The translations under genes and the position numbers were made by a program. The notes under the pieces were generated by a model, which was given only the letters and a program-made list of their open reading frames with translations, did not search any database and had not been told where the DNA came from. Shown here in pieces: positions 1-11,280 of a DNA stretch of 64,000 bases (position 1 is the stretch's first letter; each line of letters begins with the position of its first letter). Origin of the DNA: Parelaphostrongylus tenuis (Eukaryota; Nematoda; Chromadorea; Rhabditida; Metastrongylidae); NCBI GenBank assembly GCA_019055375.1, contig JAHQIW010006916.1, positions 25,335 through 89,334 of the forward strand, written 5' to 3'.

Positions 1-1128
1 ACTCTATTTATTAATCAATATCAGATCACGAAAAACAACTCCTATCCAACGAGAAATGCTTCAATAAAGTACAAAATTCTATTTTGACTGTTCAGCGTCA
101 AAGGCATGCCATTTCAGGATTAAAATATGCCGTTCAAACTCACTTGAATTGAGCTATCGAATGATTGCTTGCACTTTGATTCAAAAAATTACGTCTTCAC
201 CGAAAGCCTCAAACAGTGTGAAGATAATGGATAAGTACCCTTTCTCTCTACAATGATCGGAGGGAATAGCTGTTAAAAAACCAATCCATAATTTTTATTA
301 CATATATTCAACATACTACATGCTATGCGAATTTCTAAGTCGGGCAAAAAACTTGGAAGTATTGTCCAGTTAGTGCTGAGCAGTTTCTGGATTGAATAAA
401 TAACCTGCAAGAACTGCTTAGACGCTCACCTGTTGTGTTTATACGAAGCAGTTCTTTTCACAACAATGATGCGGCGGATTGGAAAATGGCATTAATGATG
501 GCATGGTAAAACTCTTCCACAACCAAAGTGGTAGGTAGGGATTTTCAATACAAGCCAGAAAACAGCAAATTTCTTTTGAATTTCAAACACAGGGAATAGA
601 AAGCATTGAAGAGGTTTGTCTAATCATACAAAATTGCTTATGTATTTGTAAAGGCAGAAAACGCTACGACTTTACAGTATTTAGAAGTCCTTTGCAACTG
701 AATTTGATTCGATGATAGAACAGAGTTGAAAACGAGGATTCTATTGGTAATTGAGTATGAAAAATTGATGGAGGGTAAGGTATTCAGTCCACATAAAATT
801 TCTGAGACCTGTGATCATGTCATGCTTGATATAAATGAGACACGTTCGAATGAGTTTGTTCCTATCTGATTCATCGCATCAACTCTGTACTCAAATAATG
901 AGCAAGAATAAGTGCTTACACGATTACTAAATGGTCAGCTATGATCACGACATAGGTAATGTTTCCGACACTTCGCGCGTTGCTCAGCACAGTGATGTGG
1001 TGAAAGAATAACTCGGTTCAAGTTGTGCGCAATATGGAAGGTCAGTGGTTTCAAATAGTATTGATTGTGATTTCTAGAATCTTTTGGCGTGACACGCCAA
1101 GTCGCCTGTTGTGAGTTCCCCTGTACTT
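1..1128. other. No gene recognised
   Basis: AT-rich sequence with no open segment that I could connect to a family, no clear splice-site pair and no tandem repeat. I read it as intergenic or intronic. Confidence 0.4.
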
Positions 1129-1245
1129 TTAGTCCTTGAGAAATGTCCCATTATCCATCATCCGTGAAGGTCTCCGAGCCTTGCTTGTGGACTCGGCTGC
1201 TTCATGAGGATTTTCGCCTTCTTTATGAATGTCGCTGAGTGCTAG
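1129..1245 (-). other. Exon-like open segment, unrecognised
   Basis: About 38 codons are open on the minus strand, with a hydrophilic composition (Glu, Lys, Arg, Ser rich, including the stretch DIHKEGENPHEAAE) that looks more like protein than random AT-rich DNA. A TAA lies just upstream and a TAA ends it. An AG at the upstream edge could be an acceptor but has no pyrimidine tract. The DNA between 1386 and 1700 is also open on both strands. No family recognised; it could be chance or an old retroelement piece. Confidence 0.2.
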
Positions 1246-2179
1246 TTAAGTAGATCTTCCTGTAATAGCAAACAGCTACACCATAGTGCCTCCGCGGTTC
1301 CATACATGCCCATACATGTTTAGAAAGATTTTAAAAACTGTGAAGAGATGAAAACAGTGATGAGTTTTGTACAGCGATTAAGACATCAGTCTAACTGCTC
1401 TATACGGACCTGGATTCCACGCACTAATCCGTTGACGACTTTGCTGATTGCATCAAAAGGTAGAAATTTGCTGACAGAAAGGCATAAGGGCCTCGACTGG
1501 CTTTGTGGATAGCACGCGAGCTCCCACAGCAGAGCTAAAGGCATGGCGAATTGGAAAATTACCTGAGATTTCGAGTTTGACTCAAATCTCTGAACCTGTT
1601 GCATCAAGAGTAGCCAGACTAACGCCTACACTATCAGCCGCAATGCATTTGACAACAGGCGCTCAACCAACGATTTTATGGGATTATTCACTATCTTTCT
1701 AATATTCCCAATTTGGGCAACTTGCTAGGATATCCTCTCATGTTTTTCCTTACACTTGACAATGATAGTATCCCGTGGTAATTTCACAGGCAAAAGGAGC
1801 CTTGCACACCAGTTATCACCGACCTGGCAGAATCGATACCAGCATTTAGTGAATACGTAGCAATAAATAGGTCCCATAATAACCACTGTGTACCAGTGCT
1901 TACGTGGAGGTTAAGGACTTCTCATTACAAAACTTCTGAACACAAACGTTTATACAGTCGGCTCAGTCGTGCAAACACTTTTTCAGAATTTTTTCTTGGC
2001 CTTCCCTATGCTGGACCATCGGAGTTTTGAATTGCAATACAGATAATTGAAATCCTTGAATAATTGTCGACAAAAAAGCCCACTAAAGTATCAGCTTGTT
2101 TCGATTGCCCGAAGTGCCAGGGATTTTGAGTACTTTAGTTGAGGTGGAGATATGGTAAGGTGTGAAACACAAACCTTTC

Positions 2180-2500
2180 CTTTCTCCTACAGCGCTATCA
2201 AATGAGCTTTCATAAAAAAAAACCCTCTTTGAATTCTTCGAGATTTGTGTGATCGAAGCAGTTCTGGCAGTTTAAAGAAGGAGTTTTGCCCAGCGATATA
2301 TAATCGAGATGAAGAAAAAAACGCGTTGTGCATGCAAAACATAGTCTTATTCTGGATGTTACAGCACCATAACATGACTTTTGCAATAAACGGTCAAGTA
2401 TTGCGCTAGCCAGGGACTTAAGCTTTCCAATGATTGCTAACGTTGCTGTGAAAAGTTTTTGTCTAGCGGGTAAGTTCGAATATTCGTTTGTCGCCGTCTA
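2180..2500. repeat. Long-TIR element, right-arm fragment
   Basis: Matches the right half (module D) of the family seen complete at 34925-35690. A block around 'aagctttccaatgattgcta' is followed by a 'ttgtctagcggg'-type stretch, and the end reads TTTGTCGCCGTCTAAGAGG, the terminal inverted repeat of the family. Diverged and without coding capacity. Confidence 0.5.
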
Positions 2501-3429
2501 AGAGGAAAGTACCTATATTTGTAATATCACACCACCGCCAAGAGTGGTCAAGTAAAAGGAGTTCTAACTATCTATCCAAATTAAACAGTAGAGCAGAAAC
2601 AGATGACTTTCATGAATTTTGTTTGCCGAAGCAAGTGTGCTGCACAACTCAAAACAAAAAATGTTCCTTTCGCAATAACACCAGCTAGGGCACCGTGGTT
2701 ACAGCTCAGTGTGATCAGTTATTGTACTTATACACTGAATATGAGTACAAATCCGCAGATTTTCATATTGTGCCTCCATAACTTAATGCTAGGCTTTTTT
2801 CTGCTTTGAACAGCACCCGTTACAAAATCGGAAGAGCATCACTGAATAAGAGTTTCGGAGACTAATCTTTGCCAAGCTGAACGACTGAATAGACACATTT
2901 ACGATAACGCCCAATTTTTAGTATTGTGCACAGGTCGCAATGCCTTATTTGTTCTCCGACTTACAATGATCTCTGTGGAGGTCACATTAGCTGGAATGCC
3001 TATCAGTTTGGAAACATTTAATGAAAAATTTGTCCACTACGCTTTCACATGTTGTTTAGTGAAACTGAGAACATTAGGGTGAGAACAAAGGCAAAATAGA
3101 GTAACTTGGGTATAAACAATTTGAAAAGTTCCTGGGAAGCAGCCAGAAGCTTTAACTAAAAGAAAATTAAAAGATAATGCGAAAACAATTGCACAACAAG
3201 GCTTCCTTGGCAAAAATAATTCTGCAGATTGCAATACAATGGAATTTTTCATCGATCTCAACTACGAACATTATTCATTGGATGCAATATTTGTCATTTC
3301 ACGTGTTCTACTTACTCCTTTTAGTCCACTTTGCTCTTCAGAATATTCCCTGTACCTCGCCCAGTCTTTTACTCTTTTAATCAGCTCCAATAAGAGCACG
3401 TGTAGGTGGTTTTGGAAGTCCTATCAGTA

Positions 3430-3590
3430 GAAATCCCTGGTCTGTCTTGCGGATCACAGAGGAATGGATGGCTTGGTGAGTCATGAGCGCGACATAGAAC
3501 CATCAACCTTGTGTGCGACACAGAGCACACAATCACTACGCCACATGTAATCATCTCATTGACAGAAGGGCAAATGATCGCTCTTTTCAC
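3430..3590 (-). repeat. tRNA-derived SINE, family D
   Basis: The reverse strand has a tRNA-like head with a box-A-like part and a box-B-like 'atggttctatgtcgcgc' segment, followed by the tail 'tcaccaagccatccattcc'. The same head-tail combination occurs at 39110-39240 and, fuller, at 40950-41250. It is a 5'-partial copy of a Pol III type SINE. Confidence 0.5.
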
Positions 3591-3609
3591 TCAAGATACA
3601 TTTATCATG

Positions 3610-3890
3610 ATCACTGTCATTGTCTTATCATAATAATTATCGTTATCGTTAACACTATCACTGTCAATATCACAATCATTATCATTCTAAGTATTATTAT
3701 CATAATTATAATCATTAACACTATCATTATTATAATCATTAGCAACACTATTATCGTTATCATAATATCATTATCATCATTATCAACGTTATCATTATCA
3801 TTATCGTTATCACTATCACTACTGTTATCAACATCACAGTCATTATCATTATCTCTATCATTATCACAATTATTATCACTATCATTACCA
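3610..3890 (+). repeat. (TTATCA/ATTATC)n-type microsatellite
   Basis: About 280 bp of imperfect hexamer and trimer repeats built from TTATCA, ATCATT and similar units. The 155-codon frame that crosses it encodes only Ile/Ser/Leu repeats and is a by-product of the repeat, not a gene. It abuts the SINE at 3893. Confidence 0.9.
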
Positions 3891-3892
3891 AT

Positions 3893-4020
3893 AAACCCAA
3901 TGATGCAGAGTGGTGTGCAAAAACTTTTGCGTCAGCCGGGATTTGAACGAGATCTTACTCTTTCTGGGAGCATGTGCTAGAACCGTTGCACCACCGACGC
4001 TCGCTCTGCACTCCACCCTT
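3893..4020 (-). repeat. tRNA-derived SINE, family A
   Basis: Read on the minus strand, the copy has a GTCGGTGGTGCAACGG box-A region, a 'CGTTCAAATCCC' box-B region, then CAAAAGTTTTTGCACACCAC and a short A/T tail. This head plus the tail TTTTTGCACATCACTCAACATC recurs more than a dozen times in the window in both orientations. No anticodon stem is preserved well enough for a functional tRNA. Confidence 0.7.
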
Positions 4021-4899
4021 TCTACGCTGCTTTGAGACTCCATTCAAATCCCTCAAAGCTCTGATGAAGCAAAAACCGCCGAAAAATCCCATTTCGTCCA
4101 AGTTGATATATAAAAGCGGAATATTGGTCATTCACATCAAGGTTCAATGACAGCTAGAATTAGAACCACTCCGAGATACAAGACTGTCCTTGTTCGATTT
4201 TCGATCAGTATTACTTGTTTGTCCGTTCACATCCCATTCTGCAGCAATCGGATTAGTATCTAATGACATGTGGGAAACAAACCTTTAATTTCAGCTTTCA
4301 TTAGATATCTATGTGGGTGATCAATATACTTCTTTTGAATGCTAGATACCGCAACGTATATCATTGCGTTGCACACATAATGGGATGCTTTCCGATGTGA
4401 TAATATTCGCATTAATAAATAAAAATATCAAGAAGACATTTCAAAAATCTTCTAAGCAAAAAAGACGATAACACAAAAAACCATCTTCTATGCTATCAGT
4501 ACATCTGAAGTTCAAGGCCCATAAGCTAGCATAAATTACGGCGTTGGGAGGCACAGTGCTTCCGGATAGTGTTTCTGGTAATTTTCTGTTTCCGGATAGG
4601 CACTTATAAATTAATATCTTTTGTTGGACAACGACTCTTCATTAGGCTACTAATTATCGTTTGGAAGGTCTAATAACGCAGAATAAAAATATGCACTTGC
4701 TTTTTAGAAAAGCTTTCATACAGTGTTTTGAGATCCGAAGTTTTATTTCGTTAACCATTATTAAGCGTGAATTTCATGTATGCATTTCCTTTTGAAAAAG
4801 GCTTCCTTGTGGCGCTGTGGCAGGAAAAATAAGATTGTGTTTCATACGCCTCTATCATGACGCCCTATCACGCGTATTAGGAGCACAATAGAAATCTTC

Positions 4900-5480
4900 T
4901 CCTAGAGTGCTAAAATCGATCGATAGCTCAGATCTCAGAAATTTCAAAAATGTGCTCGGCTTCTGTACAGCGCTGTTGCAGGAAAAATAATACTGTGCCT
5001 CACATGCGTCTCGTGTTATTGAGCTTATTTTCGCTATTGATTTCGAATTGTTTTCTTCGTTTCGTGAACAATTTTATTGGAATTATAGCTAAAAGTATGT
5101 TCTGCCCTTTTGAACCTTAAGGTTTTCATTTTCAAATCGCGCGTTGCTAAAGCGCTCGCTATCAAGGCTAAGCTCAGGCCTAAAAAGTCTGAGCTTAACC
5201 ACGAAAAATATATGGGCTCATTCCGGTTATAAGGTTATAAGAACAAATGAATATTCAGCCTCACTCGTTGTGCAAAAATCTTTCATAGCATTGTTTGCAA
5301 TCATTCGGAGGCTTAAATTTCTGGTTAGAGCCGTTCGTAGCCGGTTTTTTAAAAAAACGCTTTTAAAATGCTGCACAGTCCAAAGTAAAAGTATGTTTCA
5401 CATCGGCCGTGCAATTCACCTATTAGTACGCCGGAAGCACTAAAAGCACGTGGATGTGTAAAGAGAATCTCGTAAAATTA
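4900..5480. repeat. Long-TIR element, partial copy
   Basis: Contains module A (an 'attcggaggcttaaatttctggt' region, then 'gtagccggttttttaaaa') followed by the inverse of module C (5428-5480). It belongs to the family complete at 34925-35690. The 99-codon frame at 5144-5443 lies inside the repeat and is not considered a gene. Confidence 0.5.
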
Positions 5481-5759
5481 AAGTTGACCGTTTAATCTGG
5501 AGTATCTTTCAAAGCAGAGAATAAATTTCTAATTCAACAAGCATTGCACATTCATGGGAGAAAATTAATCGGCTTTCGCGCTTGTCCCCTTTCCGCCCTC
5601 GCCGCGGCCCATGAATTTGCCAAAGAACACATGCTGGCGCATGTGAATTGGTCTTAATCTCGTTCTTTCTTGCTACACTGCAGAAAAACAATTTTTACAA
5701 AAAATAAGTGTACAAGAAATAAGCGCAGGTTGAAATCGTTGAATTCTACGCTATTGTAT

Positions 5760-6060
5760 GATTACTAATAGTCCAAAGAAATAGCTCTGTCCGACGACGT
5801 GTGAAATGTAATGCTTTCATTCTCTCACAGGGCTACCAAATGAGCTTCTCCAAAAGGAAAGCACATTTATGAGTTCATTGAGATTTGTGCTATTGAAAGA
5901 CTATAAGCAGTTTCAACAAGGAGTTTTGTCCAGCTAACTATAAGCGAAATACCAAAAAACAGCGCGTGTTGCATTAGACATAATTTTGTTTTGGATTTCA
6001 CAGCGTTATAAAACGGTGTTTTGAAAAACCGGCCACACACGGAGCTAGACAGCAATTTAG
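5760..6060. repeat. Long-TIR element, partial copy
   Basis: Resembles the D module of the family, with 'cagcgttataaaacggtgtt' followed by 'gaaaaaccggccacac', and is preceded by a partial B-like segment ('agctctgtccgacgacg'). Diverged and without coding capacity. Confidence 0.4.
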
Positions 6061-6159
6061 GTTTTCAAATAAATACTAACATTTCTATGTAAGAATCTTC
6101 TATAACGAATAAAATCAAACATCCATTAATTCACTTGAAACCAGAAAGAACCAGCATAT

Positions 6160-8685
6160 GAACGCGTAGAGGAAATATTCTAGTACCCAAAACTATATGT
6201 TTAGCTGAGATTTCTCACGAGAATGGGAAAATCCTAAATTCAACAACAGAAATCGCCACGCGTGATTCAAGCTACGAGGTGGATCAAAGGCACTGCACGG
6301 TAGATCCGCCGCGGAGTTTGGTACATTCGCCTCAATCTTATTTTTCTTGCCACAGCGTAGCAAAACGGCCTTTCCCAAACAAAGCCTAGTTTTGGTTTCG
6401 CTGAACCTTACCTATAGTGTGGTCTCTATTAGTGCAAGGAAGGAGCTATGTCCTGAAAAAATACGCGTATTTGAAACACAAGTCCATTTTCTTTATTACA
6501 CTGCTCTAAAAAAACTTTGTAAAAAAATGAGTTTCAAAATGTGCAAGATTCACGTTGTCGATTGGTAACAACAATCTGAGCAAAAAGCTTTCCCTTGCAA
6601 AATATAAAAGTGATATTGCAAGACTAACGTAAAATGTAATTTTATTTTAGTGCTTGAGCGCTGTAAGAAATCCTTTATAAGAAACAGGTACGTTTTTGCA
6701 TTCTCCTTACCTTGAGCTTTTGGAAAATATAAAGTTTAAAAGAACATCTAATATCAAATTTACTAACCATGGGCAATGACTGCAAAGCAACTGTTAATTA
6801 TTGCAATGTCGAGTGGTTTTCTCACTTGACACACGTGCAGTATGCCTTCCTCGTCGTCGATTCCTTTATCTATAGGGCGCATATCCCGTCACAAGGAATT
6901 GAACCAAACATAAGGAGCTCTGCTACTGATGAGGTTAAAAGGCGGAAAGAAGTGTCTAACTTTCTATAATGCCATAATGGATCCCATGAAAGGCTTAAAC
7001 TATGTTATCAAATGATGCTGCTTTGAGCGAGGACTCAAGAAACAGTTAAATATAAATTTATTAACAGTTTGTTGAAAACTTCCTCTCCAGCAAAAATTCT
7101 CCCTCAAAAGTGCCTATCCGATAGCAGAAAAGGGCGCCGTTGTATTATGGCGGCGTCACTTTAGGCCTTCAGTAAAAGCGTATTCCTTGCTGTTATCTGA
7201 CAAATGCATGATTATCTGAGTGTGTAAATGAATTAAATTTTGAAGGTATAATTTACTTCTCATATTGCTTGTTCCAACGCTGCACCAATCGAAGTAAGAT
7301 TTTGTCTCACATTTGAAGATTTCCCACCTGATAAGAGTTTTCTAAAATGAAATTTGTACCATTACATAGAGCAGAATTTTTTGATCAATAAGATGTGTTT
7401 GCTGTTAGAAAAAAAATTTTCAGTACTGTGCAATTCGAACAAGAAGAGTGGGTCTCACACATTTGAAATATCGCTGTTCTCCGCACCTCTTCAGAAACAA
7501 GATTCATGTGGCGTAAAATGATCGCAGCTAGAAATATGTGATTGTTGCGACCTTCCGTTTATTTCTCGCTAATATTCCAGTTGTAATCTCCACCGATTTA
7601 GGTGGCGGTGTTTTTAAATCACTCTTGGATGCGATCAAAGTTTTCCGGTCCGAACAGTGATCTATCCTTTCTTGTGTGTTTGTCAATCTCTGAAACACGA
7701 TCAATTATTTTTAACAAAAGTTTTTTCTCTAAAAGAGAACATGGACATGTAGAAAAAATTTTGCAGCGCCGGAGAAGTCTCTGACTTTCATAAAAAAAAA
7801 CCGCACCTGATTTATGCAGCGGATTGGTATTTTAACTGTACACGCACCCTAAGCGACTAGAAGTGCTCACTGAGTGTGAAACTCAATATTCTTTCGGCCG
7901 TTACAAAGCTCCAAGAAGCTTTTTCCGAAAGTCAAATATACCACTATGATTGGAAAGATTTTCTCTATCTAACGATCAAAAGCTTATTGCTGCAAAATGT
8001 TTATCCAGTGAGGAATCTTCGAATGAGGAGCAATTTTCTTTTCATTGGTGACAAAATTCAGCTATTTGAGAAATCAAACATGCCATTGAAATTCACTTGA
8101 TTTGAGCTACCGATAAACTAAAAAAACGTTTTGCAATAGCAAAATAATACGCTTTTACCGAAGGCCTCAAAAGGCGCCGCCATAATAAGAACGGCACCCA
8201 GAAAAGCATCATACTTCGCCGGTGATGAAAATGAGTCAAGGCTCCTATCCTAATGAGCATATTTCTTTATCAACCACGCGTATGGTCATGTGCAGCTTAC
8301 ACAAACTGGCATAATCATATCTTATCTCTGTTTGTCGCTTCTGTCTTTTCCTATCAATGAAACCACCATAGTGATTATCTCACTGACTCAAGTCAATTAG
8401 TATAATATCATACCACCTTCTCTTGCACATTCTCCATGAACTTTTCAAGCATAAAATTTTTCTTCTCATTATTCATATTGCACTTTCACTCTTTGTCAGT
8501 AGAGCAGGCCATTATGACAACGAAACGAGCAAATGACACAAGTCTCACTGATTCTTATTTGTGTTTGTAGGAAACGCAAGTCATGTTGTCATTGAAAACT
8601 TCTCTGCTATAGTAAACTGATGGAGGTGCTTTGTGCTAGATTTTATTAAATAGTTTGAAGGTTCCGGTTTGCTCACATCAGATGC
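6160..8685. other. No gene recognised; scattered repeat fragments
   Basis: Contains pieces that resemble the long-TIR family (for example around 6330-6560) and otherwise unremarkable AT-rich DNA. A short minus-strand segment at about 8420-8490 is Lys/Glu/Met rich and followed by a GTGGTA donor-like site, but it is too short to support. Confidence 0.4.
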
Positions 8686-8904
8686 TTACGACTTCTCTCC
8701 AAGAAAGATCGCAATGACGGTGATGTCGGCAAACACGAAGACATGGACCTCCAAAGGTGAATTGTAGAGCATTTCTAAGAATTGCTGTACCTTCCGGCAT
8801 GGACTTAGGAATCAGCTAAGAAAGCGCTCCTCATTGTCAAGTGTGTCCATGAAAAAAGTGTTTTTTGAGTAGTCCATCATATAGTCGATTCCACTATTCA
8901 CCTC
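8686..8904 (-). pseudogene. Exon-like segment with internal TGA, unrecognised (possible PH-like fold)
   Basis: After a TTTTGTTCTAG acceptor, 73 codons read on the minus strand with a single internal TGA at 8812-8814. The first 30 codons are acidic and aromatic (for example GIDYMMDYSKNTFF). The part after the TGA has a beta-strand-like stretch, VHVFVFADITVIAIFLG, which could fit the alternating hydrophobic pattern of a PH domain strand pair. That reading is tentative. The second half is also open in another frame. No partner exons were identified. It is either a decayed exon or one with an unrecognised intron near the TGA. Confidence 0.3.
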
Positions 8905-10635
8905 CTAGAACAAAATTTCACACTAGAAATAATGATTGTAAAATCTACGTTCATAATAATTTTTGCACAACCGACTATGAGCTTCTCTATTCATCTGAAG
9001 CTTTCTTAGAAAAATAGAACACTTTTGCGCAATGTTCTGGTGCGGGCACGCACTGATAATTATACTATGCTATAGGCTCAAGGCCCTAATTCAACCACAC
9101 ACGGTCAACCAATCTGCATCTGTTGGAGTTGGGATATTGATAACAGAAATGTGTGGAAATCTTCTTCTAGTCCACATAATCTTGCATCGGTGTGTATTAC
9201 AAGCTGGAAACGTCCCAGAAGCTATTCTGGAATTCCGCAAAGTATTAACTTGACCTCAAAGGGCAGTCGATTCTTACGTGACAATGGCAGAGCTTCTGTA
9301 GATTAGAAATGTAAGGATGCAAATACATTGAAAGATGAGCTGTGATCCGCACAATACGTGAAATCAGGCCATGTAAAAAGAATTATCAACGACAATCGTT
9401 CCCTCGGTTACCAAGAATAGGCAGGGTTTCAATATCCCTCTTAATTCATTTCACAACAGCTATCCTGTTTTCTTCGTTTGTTTAGGCTTTGATATTGGAA
9501 TGAAAAGTATAGAGAAGGATGAAAAAAGACTTTGGAAGCCTAAAAAGTTGTGCAATGTGCACCACTGTCTGTACCTTTGATACAGCATATTCTAGACCCC
9601 GTTTTTTACCGTTTTATTAGAATGCGATATCTATGTACACCGAGATTTATTTATATTTCCCGTGGAAGACGAAGAAAATAAGACCCACTGAGTATTCTGG
9701 CAAGGTCGTTCTACTGCTCAGTCTTCAGAAGAAAAGGAAGAAAGAGATCACAGGCTAGAAAAGGGGCTATATGGGCGAAATTCGAAAGGCTGTCCAGTTT
9801 TGCATGGACATCATAGGGCTCATGCCCGGGATGTTATGATAACCCCACCACACAATTAGAACACCTAATTAGGTTCTGAAGTCGATTGGGTTGGTGAAAG
9901 CTAAAAAGTTTTTTTGAAAATGCGAACCTTACAAAAATATACTTTATCGTAATAGAATATACTGAGGCCTTCAGAGGCCAGCATGCATCTCCATTGCTAA
10001 ACGTACGTTCCGGCCTTCTTGGACATCTCATCAGTAGCATATGCCTCTCGGTTCATCACTACAACTAAGGGATGCGGCGCCGAAGATCTATCACTCTCCG
10101 TCAAGTAAAGATCACTCGGTCTGAAGCGATTTTTTCCAGTCGATGAGTCGCCGCTGTTAAACGCGCATATAGCATAGCTTCAAATCTACTATTTTGAAAT
10201 CTCTTTTGAAACTCAGCACAATCTAACAAAATTTATCAGTCGTAAACCTTCAACAGATGAAATCAGCTTAGACCGCAATAATATTTTTTCTTTTCAAGGA
10301 CGTAGAGGATACACTCAACGCCGGTGCCTTAGTTGTGGGAAATGAATTGAAACGCATAAGCTAGTGATGAGGTGTGCGAAAATGGCAAAACGTATGTCTA
10401 GCACTGAATATGTCATACCACACTTATAAGAGGCTTAAAACGTTCTATCAAATTGTGATGAATTTTAGCGAGGTGTCATAATAGTCGATTTGAAGGTGTG
10501 ATTTATACTAATCTATCATTAACACATCAATAGTAATGTCTGTCACGTAACGCTCATGCATGCCTAAGATTAATTCTGCCTTTCAACTGTAGATTTCAAC
10601 AAGGAAATTGATCGATGACACTGATGCGTTATACA
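8905..10635. other. No gene recognised
   Basis: Mostly AT-rich unassigned sequence. Positions 9032-9253 are open on both strands without splice sites or family resemblance that I could use. Confidence 0.35.
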
Positions 10636-10639
10636 TATG

Positions 10640-11005
10640 AAAAGCGATTTTTATTATTTAACTAGGAATTTTTTCCTGTCTTCGAAAGTAATTCCAGGTA
10701 GAACGTATGACTCTGATGCTGCAAGATTTCTTCTACACGTGCATGTGATTTCCGTGCTTCCAACGACGTAATAGTACAATTTCGCAGTCGATGCTAAACA
10801 TAACTACTTTGTATTTTACAGCGCCGTAAAGAGTTCTTCTCAAAAAGCGGCTACTTACAGCAGTAGCCAGAGGTTTAAGCTTTTGAATGATCACTAACAC
10901 TCTTATAAAAAGTTCTTGTCCAACGAAAGGTCTCTTTTTTATCTGTCTTTTGATGACGGGAGAACACCAAATTTTTATCCCAGCATGTGCTATTTTCACC
11001 ATTTT
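10640..11005. repeat. Long-TIR element, modules C and D
   Basis: Module C ('tttcctgtcttcgaaagtaa' to 'cgtgcttccaacgacgtaat') is followed by module D with 'cagcagtagccagaggttta'. The same order is present at 25640-26340, 33130-33840 and 34925-35690. Left arm missing. Confidence 0.6.
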
Positions 11006-11019
11006 CATCACATGTAATC

Positions 11020-11280
11020 ATTTGAGGGCGCCGTAGCCGAGTGGTTGCGATGCTCTTCGCGGCGCACATATAGCCGAATTCCGTTCCCCAGCACTCTACG
11101 ACAGTCAACAACGAAAGCCCTACGAAACGCCACAGTCAGGTTGCCTTTAAGATGGCAAGGAGACGCGTTCAATCATTATTTTACGACGTTCAAAGGAAGA
11201 CGAAGAACTATTGAATGCTAGTTGTACTGGGGTCTGAGCAGTGAAAAAAAAACAATGTGAAGACGGGCAATAAAGTGGCG
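11020..11280 (+). repeat. tRNA-derived SINE, family B
   Basis: Starts with GGCGCCGTAGCCGAGTGGTT, a type-II tRNA-like (Leu/Ser-like) box A, and continues with a body 'cagcactctacgacagtcaa' that is shared with 40610-40910, through 'actggggtctgagcagtg'. It ends with a short A run. The two copies define a second SINE family distinct from family A. Confidence 0.6.

Noticed and set aside
3513..3980. 155-codon plus-strand ORF
   Set aside because: It translates the TTATCA-type microsatellite and the adjoining SINE; the product is Ile/Ser/Leu repeats with no evidence of coding.
5144..5443. 99-codon plus-strand ORF
   Set aside because: Lies within a long-TIR repeat copy; the same DNA elsewhere is not open in this frame.
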